Positions 26,546 to 36,800 of a DNA stretch of 64,000 nt are shown here, one piece after another. How positions within the stretch are numbered: the stretch's first letter is position 1; each line of letters begins with the position of its first letter. Below the pieces are notes generated by a model that was given only the letters and a program-made list of their open reading frames with translations, made no database searches and was not told the origin of the DNA. This DNA is from a virus. Made by a program: the position numbers and the translations under genes. Location of the stretch: the IMG/VR virus record IMGVR_UViG_3300032271_000867, positions 24,413 through 88,412 of that record. One strand, written 5' to 3'.

Positions 26546-27594
26546 TATGCGTTTCCTAACGTAGTTACTGTTCCTGATGAGCCTCGGTACTTGAGAGCAC
26601 CAGCCTCAACGAAAAGGATTCCTCCACCTGTTAAGTTAGCAGAAGGTGCTGTTCCATTTTGCATAAGAAGTCTATCTGCGTTTACATATTGGAAGTAGTC
26701 AACAGACCCTGTAGAACCACCAGTTCCTGATAGTGCTACTAGAGTTGAGTTTGGCTTATCGAACACGCAGTTAAATATTGAGTAAAAACCATTTAGTACA
26801 ACTGGGGCAACACCATTTAGTGTTGACGTCAAAAACTGGCAGTTTGCTAGTGTGATAATGCTAGAGGCAGCAGATGTAACGGCATTGGTAACGGTAGCAG
26901 CAACTACAGAGTCCACAAGGCTTAGTGTTCCAGCAGTTAGAACAGGGGCAACGGTGACAGCACTTTTTACAATTACATTGGCACTAGCGTTGTTGACGGT
27001 TATGAAGTTTGGGTTACCACCAAAGATAGCGACTAAACCAGACCCAGTGATGCTTGCAGCGTTAATGTCACATAGGCGAGCAACAACGTAAGTAGCATTG
27101 CTGGTTTTTGTAAAAGTTCCAGAGACCTCGCAGTTTAGGATGTTAACGTTTCCCGTACCAGTCGGCGTATTCACAGTTAAGTTTGTCATTTTTATGCCAG
27201 AAATAGTGCACCCAGTATTTGTGCTCAAAGTTCCATAAAGTACAATGTTTCCACCAATAAGACCAGGTCCAGTTATGGTCGTGTACTGAGTAGTTATTGA
27301 TGGGCTTTCAGTGTAACCTCCTGGGTGAACAATAATTGTTTTACGGCTTGAAGTAACTAAAGTCAACGCTTTAGTAATAGTAGCAACTGGCTTTAGAATG
27401 TCACCATTACCAGTAGTGTCATTTCCGTCTACTCCACTGACATGGATTTCTTGGTCATACCCGTTAAAGGTTGTTTGTTTTCCATTGACAGTTGTAGATA
27501 GGGCTGTAGTTGTCACATCTAAATAAGTTAACCAGTTATTTAAAGTTACATCCCAATTATTGTCGCCTTTAACGGGCAAATTTGGTGCAGTCAT
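26545..27594 (-). CDS. Fibre/appendage protein with right-handed beta-helix
   Basis: 349 aa. N-terminal attachment segment (MTAPNLPVKGDNNWDVTLNN W) leads to a parallel beta-helix: DGNDTTGNGDILKPVATITK, TIIVHPGGYTES, then repeated Ile/Val strands separated by turns every 20-25 residues. The pectate-lyase-like start is typical for virion adhesins. The C-terminal 50 residues (GGGILFVEAGALKYRGSSGT) are shared in style with the other fibres. No catalytic acid cluster is evident, so binding rather than cleavage is inferred. Confidence 0.65.
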   Translation of the reverse strand: MTAPNLPVKGDNNWDVTLNNWLTYLDVTTTALSTTVNGKQTTFNGYDQEIHVSGVDGNDTTGNGDILKPVATITKALTLVTSSRKTIIVHPGGYTESPSITTQYTTITGPGLIGGNIVLYGTLSTNTGCTISGIKMTNLTVNTPTGTGNVNILNCEVSGTFTKTSNATYVVARLCDINAASITGSGLVAIFGGNPNFITVNNASANVIVKSAVTVAPVLTAGTLSLVDSVVAATVTNAVTSAASSIITLANCQFLTSTLNGVAPVVLNGFYSIFNCVFDKPNSTLVALSGTGGSTGSVDYFQYVNADRLLMQNGTAPSANLTGGGILFVEAGALKYRGSSGTVTTLGNA

Positions 27595-28203
27595 TTAATC
27601 TCCGTAAGGTGTTGTGCCATAACCATTTAAGCCATAGCCATATTTGTCATTTCTAGGATCCCGCAATGCAGGACTAGCATATTTAGTAAATTGTGGATCA
27701 TTTACAAGTTCTTCTAGGTTTACCTGGTTGCAGTCAATAGTTACTACTGCATATCTAAGACCAAAAGCACCTCTAGGCAAAACTCTTGTAGGAGTAAAAA
27801 TTTCACCTTTATATAAAATTCTATCTTTAATATGCGAACTTGGATCGGCTAACATACTAGGAATTAATCGTTGTACATCACCAACATTTACAACTAGTCG
27901 TAGTGTATCTGTGGTATAAAAACCACGCTCATTCATAATGTTTGTTGATCGAATAAGTTGGGCCATCACCACAGGAAGTTTAAATGGCAAAACCCATCTA
28001 CGACCATTACCTTGTTCGTAGCTAGATACATCGTAAATTTCATCTACAATGTCCCTATATTTATCCTCTAGATAAGTTGTACTCCATTTAAACCAACTTA
28101 CATCAGTACCAACTGTAGCTCCAAGATCCTCGCCAATTCCTTCATAAATCGACTTAGCTTCATAATCAATATTAAATCTTCCTTGAAGTTTGGTACCACG
28201 CAT
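27595..28203 (-). CDS. Virion structural protein, possibly connector
   Basis: 202 aa. A compact alpha/beta sequence unlike the surrounding fibres: SWFKWSTTYLEDKYRDIVDE, NGRRWVLPFKLPVVMAQLIR, RVLPRGAFGLRYAVVTIDCN, and a Gly/Tyr-rich tail YGYGLNGYGTTPYG. It is not repetitive. I infer an attachment or connector protein because it sits between two fibre genes; no family was recognised. Confidence 0.5.
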   Translation of the reverse strand: MRGTKLQGRFNIDYEAKSIYEGIGEDLGATVGTDVSWFKWSTTYLEDKYRDIVDEIYDVSSYEQGNGRRWVLPFKLPVVMAQLIRSTNIMNERGFYTTDTLRLVVNVGDVQRLIPSMLADPSSHIKDRILYKGEIFTPTRVLPRGAFGLRYAVVTIDCNQVNLEELVNDPQFTKYASPALRDPRNDKYGYGLNGYGTTPYGD

Positions 28204-29339
28204 TATTTAGCCTCTAAAATCTCAATACGTTTTAGAGCGTCCTGCAAAGCAGACACAAGGTAAGGAATAATTTTGCTTTGGTCTACCATTTGATAGTTAG
28301 GGTCACCATTTTCATTTACAGCGTCTTTATCTCCTGTAACTGCTTCTGGAACTACCGACTGTAGTTCGTGAGCAAGAAACCCATAAGAAAGTTCTTTAGA
28401 ATCACGCCAGTTAAACTCAACAGGATTCAACGCAAGGATTTGAGAAGAACCAGTTGTAAACTTTTTTACATTATTTTTTAATCGGTAGTCTGACAAGTTG
28501 CTAAACCCAGTTACAGGGTTACCACCGTTAGCGCTAACTGTAATAGCTCCACCGATACCGTACGAAGAACTAGAAAAAATCATTGCGTATCTAGCAGTAG
28601 CACTATTATTTGCAGTAGTAACAATTTCAATACCCGCATAATTAGAATTAGTGCCACTAGTTGCAGTTGCACTTGCTGGGATAGTTAAATATGCACTAGC
28701 CATTTTTGGACTGAGAGATAAGGTAAGTGTGTTTAAGTCAACGTAAGTAGCATACGTAGTACTACGTAAATAAGTAGTAGCAGCAATGTCTAAAGAGTTA
28801 AATGAAGCTAATCCCTGATAAGTCACTGCAGCTAAAATAGCATTACTTTGATCCACCCATGTAGTTAAATTAGTTGGTCCGCTACCTGTATACTTAAAAA
28901 TTACTGAAGGTTGACCAGAATTAGGATTTGTAAATGTTTTAGCATTTACAAATGTTTGGGTTCCTTCTAAGTATGCCACGGTACCACCAGTACCAAATGC
29001 CACTGAGGATGCATCAGTTCCACTAAAAGTTAATGTATTATTTAAAGTTAAAGCTTTGCCATCAATTCCATTAAATGTCAATGTATTATTTACAGTTAAA
29101 CTTTTTAAATTAGCAACAGTTAATGTAGAACCAGTTGCAGGGGCTGTAATCGTAACTTTGTTAAAAGTAGTAGTGTCACTTTTTAAAAAATAAGGCAAAC
29201 TTTGAAAAGCAGTTGAGTTATTACCCATTTTAATTTGGTTAAGAGTAGTATCATACCCAAATTCACCCGAACCAAGTACGACACCATTCCAGTTAGTAGT
29301 AGTATCTCGTCTTTGGTAAATACGGTGGTTGACTGTCAT
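28203..29339 (-). CDS. Tail fibre with S74 intramolecular chaperone
   Basis: 378 aa. The N-terminus (RIYQRRDTTTNWNGVVLGSG, FGYDTTLNQIKMGNNSTAF) is the short attachment domain shared with many fibres. The C-terminal 100 residues are a peptidase S74 chaperone: NLSDYRLKNNVKKF (Ser/Lys pair for self-cleavage), LNPVEFNW, YGFLAHELQSVVPEAV, and a coiled-coil end. The chaperone trimerises the fibre then is cut off. Overlaps the next gene by 1 nt. Confidence 0.85.
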   Translation of the reverse strand: MTVNHRIYQRRDTTTNWNGVVLGSGEFGYDTTLNQIKMGNNSTAFQSLPYFLKSDTTTFNKVTITAPATGSTLTVANLKSLTVNNTLTFNGIDGKALTLNNTLTFSGTDASSVAFGTGGTVAYLEGTQTFVNAKTFTNPNSGQPSVIFKYTGSGPTNLTTWVDQSNAILAAVTYQGLASFNSLDIAATTYLRSTTYATYVDLNTLTLSLSPKMASAYLTIPASATATSGTNSNYAGIEIVTTANNSATARYAMIFSSSSYGIGGAITVSANGGNPVTGFSNLSDYRLKNNVKKFTTGSSQILALNPVEFNWRDSKELSYGFLAHELQSVVPEAVTGDKDAVNENGDPNYQMVDQSKIIPYLVSALQDALKRIEILEAK

Positions 29340-29399
29340 TATGGCTCCTAGGATTATTTATCAACTTATAGTTTGCCTGATTTAGTTAAATTTTACAGG

Positions 29400-30527
29400 T
29401 TATGCAGTTAAGTAACTACCTGAAAGGTACATGTATCCTGCAGTAGTTAAAGTAACTGGATTTGTTCCAGTAAATGGATCATCATATACATAACTATTTG
29501 AACCATTAGTATTTTGAAAATGATATAAGTTTAAAGTGGTAGTTCCCGCAGCTGCATCTCCTGTTATGGCATAGTGAACACTTCCTTGATGCAGACCGCC
29601 ATCTCGAAAAACATAATCTCCATCAGGTGCCCAAGGAAGAGTTAAACGGTATTGTGCAGTACCAAAAGTATTTACAGTAGTAAATATAACTTTTATTTTA
29701 AAAAATACTAATTTACCAATTTTTACATAAGAACCTGTTGTAGGAGTTCCCGTATAACTAAGTCCTGTTCCTGACGAAGTAGACCATGTAGGAGTGTAAG
29801 AAGTAGGAGAGTTTACATTTGCTGCATCACCTGAGACAGAAAATGAAACGTTAATTGGAGAAGGAGCCCCATTAGCATCATTATATATATTTGGATTTGA
29901 AGCTATGTTTAAAGCAGCATCAGAAGCAACTAAAAATGTAACTGGAATTTCATAAACATTTGCACTATATCCGGGAGTCGGTGAAGATGGAGTATGTATA
30001 GTAGGTGCTCCAGTAATGGCTAATATAATCCAAAATTTTGGGTCAACTAAAGAAGTTATTTTTATATGACCTTTAATATTTGATGTAGAAGACGTTGCAT
30101 AATTTAAAATTTTTGTTACATCAACGATGCCTTCAACAGTTGATTGTTGAGGAAAATTATACAAAAAAGAACTGTAAGCATTTGCACTTACATAAACTTT
30201 TGAAACTGGAGTTAAATTAGTAAGAAAATCAGAAGGGTTGGGATTTATTCCCCAATCTCCATATAGAGAAAATGATCCATCAAGCATTCCCGCATCATAC
30301 GCATAAGGGCCACTTAATAAATCATTATAAGTTAATCCTTCTCCACCAAAAGCACCTTGCTCACCACTTTGGTATTTAAGCAAGTTCCAAGGAGTAACAC
30401 CATCGCCAATTTTAAATTTATTGGTATCAAGTTCAAATCCAGGTTCACCGGCATCAAGAATAGGATTTACTGAAATCCATTCCGTAGCTGTTCCTCTACG
30501 TAGTTGTATATCTGTTAATCTAGGCAT
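29400..30527 (-). CDS. Tail fibre protein
   Basis: 375 aa. Begins DIQLRRGTATEWISVNPILD AG and GFELDTNKFKIGDGVTPWNL, the same fibre attachment domain as its neighbour. The remainder is a beta-rich receptor-binding region with no known enzyme motif (FLTNLTPVSKVYVSANAYSS, TSYTPTWSTSSGTGLSY, LPWAPDGDYVFRDGGL). The C-terminus ends in a compact sandwich. Probably one of several alternative host-binding fibres. Confidence 0.7.
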   Translation of the reverse strand: MPRLTDIQLRRGTATEWISVNPILDAGEPGFELDTNKFKIGDGVTPWNLLKYQSGEQGAFGGEGLTYNDLLSGPYAYDAGMLDGSFSLYGDWGINPNPSDFLTNLTPVSKVYVSANAYSSFLYNFPQQSTVEGIVDVTKILNYATSSTSNIKGHIKITSLVDPKFWIILAITGAPTIHTPSSPTPGYSANVYEIPVTFLVASDAALNIASNPNIYNDANGAPSPINVSFSVSGDAANVNSPTSYTPTWSTSSGTGLSYTGTPTTGSYVKIGKLVFFKIKVIFTTVNTFGTAQYRLTLPWAPDGDYVFRDGGLHQGSVHYAITGDAAAGTTTLNLYHFQNTNGSNSYVYDDPFTGTNPVTLTTAGYMYLSGSYLTA

Positions 30528-30642
30528 TGTTCTCTAACTGTTAAAAAAGTTTAATAATAACTAAGTATTACTGCGGGTTAACCATACCTTGTCGGGTATT
30601 TTTGTTCCTACCTACACTGCGAGGTAAGTTTTTATACTAGTT

Positions 30643-31152
30643 TTAGTATGGGGTTGCTCCAGAAACTACATAAACATCATCTATGTAAAAATTTCCACTA
30701 GATGTAAATCCTGCCATTTGAAAGTCTAAGTTTAAATAGTCAGCACCTCCAGGCAAAACATTGGAGTATGTAAATTTGTACCAAGTGTTTATTGAAGGCA
30801 GAGTCCAATAACCGCTGAACCCATTTCCACCTAAATCAACTGAATAGTTAATAGTGTTGTACGTAATGTTAGTAGTTAAAAACCAAACTGAAAATGAGAA
30901 TCTACCTCCAGAAACACCAGCTCCAGAATAGCCAGCAGACATTGTGCCGTTATATGCATCATACACAAATTTACCAGAATATGTGCCAGAATGAGCGTAA
31001 GAAGTGCTTCTAGTCATTGTAGTAGCGTCGCTCTGAGTATACCATTGATTCATTGTGGCTGACTCAAATGTGCCGTTAGTAATGTAGTTGGTAGGAAGAG
31101 CGACTCCTGCTTTTTTTACGCTTCCAACTAACCCTGCAAAACTACCAGTCAT
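30643..31152 (-). CDS. Small carbohydrate-binding-module-like protein
   Basis: 169 aa. From residue 20 on: NYITNGTFESATMNQWYTQS, YAHSGTYSGKFVYD, FSFSVWFLTTN, and SSGNFYIDDVYVVSG. This NGTFE...W ... FYIDDVxV arrangement is the jelly-roll of CBM4/9-like domains. It shares the same fold pattern as parts of the 802-aa tail protein at 10218-12626. Likely a soluble or fibre-associated sugar binder. It overlaps the preceding fibre gene by one base. Confidence 0.6.
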   Translation of the reverse strand: MTGSFAGLVGSVKKAGVALPTNYITNGTFESATMNQWYTQSDATTMTRSTSYAHSGTYSGKFVYDAYNGTMSAGYSGAGVSGGRFSFSVWFLTTNITYNTINYSVDLGGNGFSGYWTLPSINTWYKFTYSNVLPGGADYLNLDFQMAGFTSSGNFYIDDVYVVSGATPY

Positions 31153-33878
31153 TACGTTAACCCGTTTCCACTAATCATCCAAGATGTTGAAGTAATCTTT
31201 ACAGCTGTAGCCATACCGTAAGCAGCAAGTGTGCGAGAACCTGTTGTTCCTGCACCAGCTAAGTACAAAGTATCTGTATTAATTGAAATAGTCATAGTTG
31301 CGCCTGTACCAGCGATAAAAGTCAAAGTTGTTCCAATAGGAAACGCCACCGAGCTGTTAGCAGGGATTGTGACTGTGCGGGTAGCCGAAGCATAAACATG
31401 CGTTCCTGCATCACCAACAACAATTGTGTAAGCGCCTATGGTTGTTGCATTTTGTGGAAGTCCCATATAGCCAACACCAGTAGCAGCATTATTTGTATTT
31501 GCTGAATTTATAATGACAGTGTTACCTGAGTATAAAGTGGCAGAGCTTGGTATAGGAGTATTATTTACGCTACTTAAATTTGATAAAGAAGTAGTTGAAG
31601 TAGTTACTAAAGTGGCACTAGATGGAATAGTAGTTCCGTTAATAGTAGTGGCTGTTGCTATACCCAAAGAGAGCGTTCCATCAGCATTTACTAGTGTTCG
31701 AGCAGAACCTGAAGTCCCAATGTAGTTGAGCGCACCTGCTGAAACGTAAAGAACACCGCCACCTGTTGGGTTTGAGCTTGGGGCAACTGAAGCATTTGAA
31801 ATACCAATGACACCAGAACCGCCACCAAATGACGGGCTTGCAGAAGCAAACCCAACATTTCGACCAGTTTGTAAAGTTATACCAGTTAGACCGTCATTTA
31901 AAGCTTGGATACTTGCAATTCGCACACCACCAGTTGTGCCAAATGCAGCTAACAAACCGCCGCTTGAGTCTTGAATTTCAAACGGACTAGCGCTACCCGA
32001 TGTTGCTAGTTTGATTACTAAACCTTTTGTGCCTGCACTTCGTGCCGTGATGCTTGCCTGTGCAGGTGCAGTAACTGAAGCTGGAAGACTAGAAGCAGTA
32101 GTAGTTGCAGCAGTAACTGTTGCACCAACAAGAGCAAATTGAATGTAAGAAGCATTTGCAGTAGCACTGTTTAGCACTCCAGTAACTATGTAAGTTGCAG
32201 CAGGAATAATAGAAGTTCCAGAAGCAGCAGCTACAACAACTAAATCATTTACAGCAAGGTTTGTAGCAGAAACAAAGTTAATTTGTCCTTGAGTTGTCGT
32301 ATTAATTTGAACGCTATAAACAATTCCTACTGAAGAGTAGATAGGAGTTGTTGAGCCTGTGTAAGTTTGGCCAACAGCGTTAGTGCCAGAGTTGGCTGTA
32401 CCCGCTGAAGTTTGTGTTTGCAACAAGTCGGCAGTTTGAGAAGTTACGCCTTTGATAACTAATCCAGAAGTAGACAAGTTTCTAGGTGTAATGCTTGCTT
32501 GTGCAACTACTGCTACTTTTGCGCTAGCATATCCCGTAATTACTGGGTTAGTTGCAAGTTGGTATTGAATAAATAAAGTTCCAGAGTTAGATACGTTAGT
32601 GATAACAAACGTTCCATTGGGGTTTGTTCCTGTATACGTAAGACCAGAGACAGTAACACTGTCTCCAATTGCTAAGGCTGTAGCTTGTGAGAAGTTTACT
32701 TGAACAGTGTAGTATGAGGTGGTTACTGTAGGAGTGCCACCAAAATTACCTATGGCACCTCCAACGGTATACCCAATTGCATATGGAGACGTGTTGCTAA
32801 CGTAATTAACAAACCACTGTCCATTTGGATTAGTACCACTAGTATAGGTTAATCCTGAAACAGTAACCACAGTTCCAATTGCAATGTTTGGAGCATAAGT
32901 AAGGTTTATGGTTACCCTACCAATACCAGACGAATAAGTAGCTCCAGTTATAGGTGAACCTGGCACTGAGTTACTAGCGGTTACAGAAGTAAGCCCAGGT
33001 AATACAGTAGTTAGAGGAGTTCCAACATACATTTGTCCATAGGTTGTTACGCCAACAGCATTTCCTAAATAGTTAGTAGCTGTAAATAAGTCGGTAGTAG
33101 ATTGTAGTAATGAACCAGTAATGTTTAAATAGGCAGCTCCGTTGCTATTGCTCATACTCATGTTAGAAGCATTAAACCCACCACTGCTAGTAATTACGTT
33201 TTTTCCACCAATTGTTAAACCATCAGATGCTCTCCAATAACTTGTCGGGGTAGTTCCTGTATTGTTATACGCTCCTAAATAAAATCCATACCCAGAGGAT
33301 ACTCCAGAATAAGAGGTAGTACCTTTATATGCGTACCATTCTTGAGCTATATTTTGTACACCATAATTTGAATCAAAATAAGAAGGTTCATAAACTTTTA
33401 AAGAAGCATAATTCCAATTTTTAGCTGGAGCAATGCTAACGTTACTAACGTATCCATTAGTTTTTATTGAAAAAAGTGGATTTTCTGAAGAGTTATTTGT
33501 TATTGAATTTCCATTAGCAACTAAAAGTACGTTTCCAATTGCTCTAACAGTTCCCCCTGATACATAAGTTAAAGTACTATCAATTTGGTAAATAGTAATA
33601 GTAGTTGAGTCAACTCCACCTACTAACCATGTGCCATTAAATCCCGTTGGATTTACTCCAGCAATAGTTACGTATCCACCCCATTGAGCATTATGCCCAG
33701 GAGCAGTGATTACCCACTGGTCTGTAGACACAGAGCTAACAGAAATTCCTGTAATAGATACTGGAGAAGAAGTTCCATTTGAATTAGAAACTATTCTTAC
33801 AGCATCTAAATCTGGTCTATTTTGAAAAAGATTTATAGAACCATTTACTGCCACATCATCTAAAAAGTTTTTAGCCAT
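31152..33878 (-). CDS. Large tail fibre protein
   Basis: 908 aa, Ser/Thr/Gly-rich and beta-repetitive. Residues about 19-230 form a module (NRPDL..., ITAPGHNAQWGGYVTIAGV, YWRASDGLTIGG) that recurs in the next fibre gene. The middle has two Ig-like repeats (VSGLTYTSGTNPNGQWFV and VSGLTYTGTNPNGTFVI). The end GYMGLPQNATTIGAYTIV leads to TFIAGTGATMTISINTDTLY, a common fibre C-terminal domain. Receptor-binding or structural fibre. Confidence 0.75.
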   Translation of the reverse strand: MAKNFLDDVAVNGSINLFQNRPDLDAVRIVSNSNGTSSPVSITGISVSSVSTDQWVITAPGHNAQWGGYVTIAGVNPTGFNGTWLVGGVDSTTITIYQIDSTLTYVSGGTVRAIGNVLLVANGNSITNNSSENPLFSIKTNGYVSNVSIAPAKNWNYASLKVYEPSYFDSNYGVQNIAQEWYAYKGTTSYSGVSSGYGFYLGAYNNTGTTPTSYWRASDGLTIGGKNVITSSGGFNASNMSMSNSNGAAYLNITGSLLQSTTDLFTATNYLGNAVGVTTYGQMYVGTPLTTVLPGLTSVTASNSVPGSPITGATYSSGIGRVTINLTYAPNIAIGTVVTVSGLTYTSGTNPNGQWFVNYVSNTSPYAIGYTVGGAIGNFGGTPTVTTSYYTVQVNFSQATALAIGDSVTVSGLTYTGTNPNGTFVITNVSNSGTLFIQYQLATNPVITGYASAKVAVVAQASITPRNLSTSGLVIKGVTSQTADLLQTQTSAGTANSGTNAVGQTYTGSTTPIYSSVGIVYSVQINTTTQGQINFVSATNLAVNDLVVVAAASGTSIIPAATYIVTGVLNSATANASYIQFALVGATVTAATTTASSLPASVTAPAQASITARSAGTKGLVIKLATSGSASPFEIQDSSGGLLAAFGTTGGVRIASIQALNDGLTGITLQTGRNVGFASASPSFGGGSGVIGISNASVAPSSNPTGGGVLYVSAGALNYIGTSGSARTLVNADGTLSLGIATATTINGTTIPSSATLVTTSTTSLSNLSSVNNTPIPSSATLYSGNTVIINSANTNNAATGVGYMGLPQNATTIGAYTIVVGDAGTHVYASATRTVTIPANSSVAFPIGTTLTFIAGTGATMTISINTDTLYLAGAGTTGSRTLAAYGMATAVKITSTSWMISGNGLT

Positions 33879-36800
33879 TATCCAACCATCATTACTCTGT
33901 ATTTACCTGCTGCAACGGTAGTTGCAGCGTTCCAAGAAAGGGTAACGTTACCCGTAGTTTCATCAATTACAATATCTGTAACAACAATAGCAGCTGCAGT
34001 ATTTGTTGTTATATCTCTAACTTGAACTAAAAACAGACCAGCAGTTCCTAGACCATGGGTAGCAGCACTAATTGTCCAAGTTACTACACCTGATGTAGGC
34101 GTCAAAGAAGGGTTAGTAGCAGTGTATTTATTTACAGTGCTTGCAGACAAAGTTCCATCTGCAGTTACAGATAACCCAGTTCCTACTTTAATTCCACCTA
34201 ATGCAGAAGCAGTAGCAGCTGGAAGAACATACGTATTAGCGCCAGAAATAACACCAGAACCATTAATTGTAATAGTGGTTCCATCTACTTTTACACCACC
34301 AAGTGTTGTAGTAGAAGCAGTTGGCAATGTATAAGAATAAGTACCACTCAGTACTCCAGAGCCATCAATAACAAGGTTTGAACCAACTTTAACACCACCA
34401 AGAACTGTGCTAGAAGCTGTAGGTAAAGTGTAGGTATACGGTGCGCTAATTACTCCAGAGCCGTTAATAGTAACGGTAGTACCATCAATTTTTACACCAC
34501 CCAAAACTGTGGTAGAAGCAGTAGGCAAAGAGAACGATGGGCTACCACTAATTACGCCATTATTGATAGTAATGGTATTTCCATCAACAGTTAGTGTAGA
34601 ACCATTAGCAGCAAGAATTTGACTTGAAGTTCCGTCATTGATCTTAAATGAACCAGCAAGGAGCGTGTCGTAAGTTACCGAGGTTAAATCTACTGTTTGA
34701 CCAGCAGGCTCTACACCATTAGAAAACAGTGTCCAAACACCATTTGTATGATTTCTTACAAGACCAGCATGTTTGTGGTTTGAAACATCCCCACCAGTTG
34801 TGCCGTATGCACCATAGAACCCAATGTCCAAGGCATCAGTTGAATACTGGTTGTTAGACAAATAAATTACAGAGTCACTAACAGATAAGTTAGTGCTAGT
34901 GATTATGTTGTAAGTGCCGACTGTTAAAGTTCCAGAGACATTCATATCAGCAGCATTTACGGTACCTGTAAATGTAGGACTAGCTAGAGGAGCTTTTAAT
35001 GCTAAATCTGAAGTTAAGTTAGTTACTTGAGATTCTGCAATATTTGGAATATCACTAGCTAAAAGAGTTGTTCCAGAAGTAACACGTCCTTTAGAATCTG
35101 TGGTTACTTTTGTGTAAGTTCCAGCCGTACCAACTGCAGATAAAGTAGGGTTTGGGTAGTTACCCGTCAAGTCTCCACCAGCAGTGGCTGTAGCTGAAAG
35201 TCTTGAAGTATCAGTAGGGTGAGTATGGTCTTGACGAGCAAACCTAGTAGAAGTTCCTACAGATGCAGTACCGTCCATATTTGGAGTAGCAGTTCCAGCT
35301 TGACCTAAAACAAACGCTGTGCTTGCTGCTTGCGTAGTGTTTGTGTCGGCAGTTGCTGTTGGTACTGTTGGAGTACCTGTTAATGCAGGACTAGCTAGGG
35401 GGGCTCTAGTTGTGTCTGTAGGGTGAACGTGATCTGCCCTGGCGTATGAAATAGATGTTCCAACTGCAGCTGTTCCATCAACAGTAGGGGTAGTAGTAGA
35501 CGGAGTAGTTGTAGGAGTAAAAGCAATTGAATCAGTATTAATTTTTACAACGGTATTAGTGGCAGTTCCAGAAGAGGATAGCACCCAACTAGTGCCAGTG
35601 TTTACTGTTCCATTTGTAACTTGTACTCGTTTATTGGTAAACAGTTGACCAAAAGTCGAGTTATTAGCATCTGTCGCTCTAGTAAAGTAAAGATTTCCAG
35701 TAAAACCAGAGCAATAATAAATTCCGTTTTGTTTAGGGTCTGCCTGGTCTTTTATAAGAACTCTAGTGCCATTAGTTACATCAGTAGAGCTAAATGATTT
35801 GCCATCAATAACAGTGCCAGTTGAGGTATAGAAATAAGAACCTACTCCCGTACCACCATTAGCGTCTGAAAATACATAAGAACCCGATGCAGCAGCAGTT
35901 AAACTAGATGACAAAGTAACTGCATATGGGCTACTTCCAGATACAGCAGTAACAGTAGTTCCTGATGGTATTCCTGTACCAGTAACAGTTTGTCCTACAA
36001 TAGGTACAACACCTGTATACGTTACTGTTATTTGATTAGTTCCACTAGTTCCAGATACGTTAGTAGCGGTTCCCCCACCTGTAAAATAAGTAGCACTAAG
36101 TGGACCAGTAGTGGCATATGCCACTGTAATGTTAGTATTTGAAGGAGTAACTGGGCCTGTGACATTTCCAAAACCATTAATAACATTTGTTCCATTAATG
36201 GTTAATCCGTCAGAAATTCTCCAGTAGTTTGTGGGCGTAGCTGTTGAAGAGTATTCTCCTAAATAGTTTCCATAGATAGAAGAAACTCCCCCAATACTTT
36301 TACTAGAATAGTCGTACCAAATTTGAGCTGGACGTTGAAGTGGAGTTCCTGACTCATATACTGCTAAAGAAGTTAGCGAGTTAACTGCGGAGTCAACCGT
36401 AAATGGAGATATTCCTCCAGTTGTTGATATAGAAAAACTACTACCAGTATTAGAGCGGATGCTAACTGCGGTAGGAACTACTGTAACCGTTCCCCCAGAA
36501 ACATAAGTAAAATTAGAAACATAATAAATAGTGATTATATTAGTAACACTATTTACGGCACCAACTAAATATTTTCCATTAAACGAACTTGGAGTTACTC
36601 CATCAATAGTTATGTATTGTCCCTGTACAATGTTGTGCCCTGGAGCAGTAATTCTCCAATAACCAGTGCCAGTAGCACTAGAAATGTTAGTAATTGCAAA
36701 GGCATTTGGGCTAATGGCAGTATTTGATACAACGTTTAATGCTGAAAGGTCTGGTCTATTTTTATTAGTAATAGTCAACGTGCCATCAGAAGTAGCTGCT

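Noticed and set aside
30634-30649. ATACTA/TAGTAT hairpin over a stop codon
   Set aside because: Only six A/T-rich pairs and no following U-tract, so not called a terminator.
34180-34545. CRISPR-like periodic repeats
   Set aside because: Repeats are in-frame protein repeats of the fibre with period near 100 bp and no constant spacer structure.
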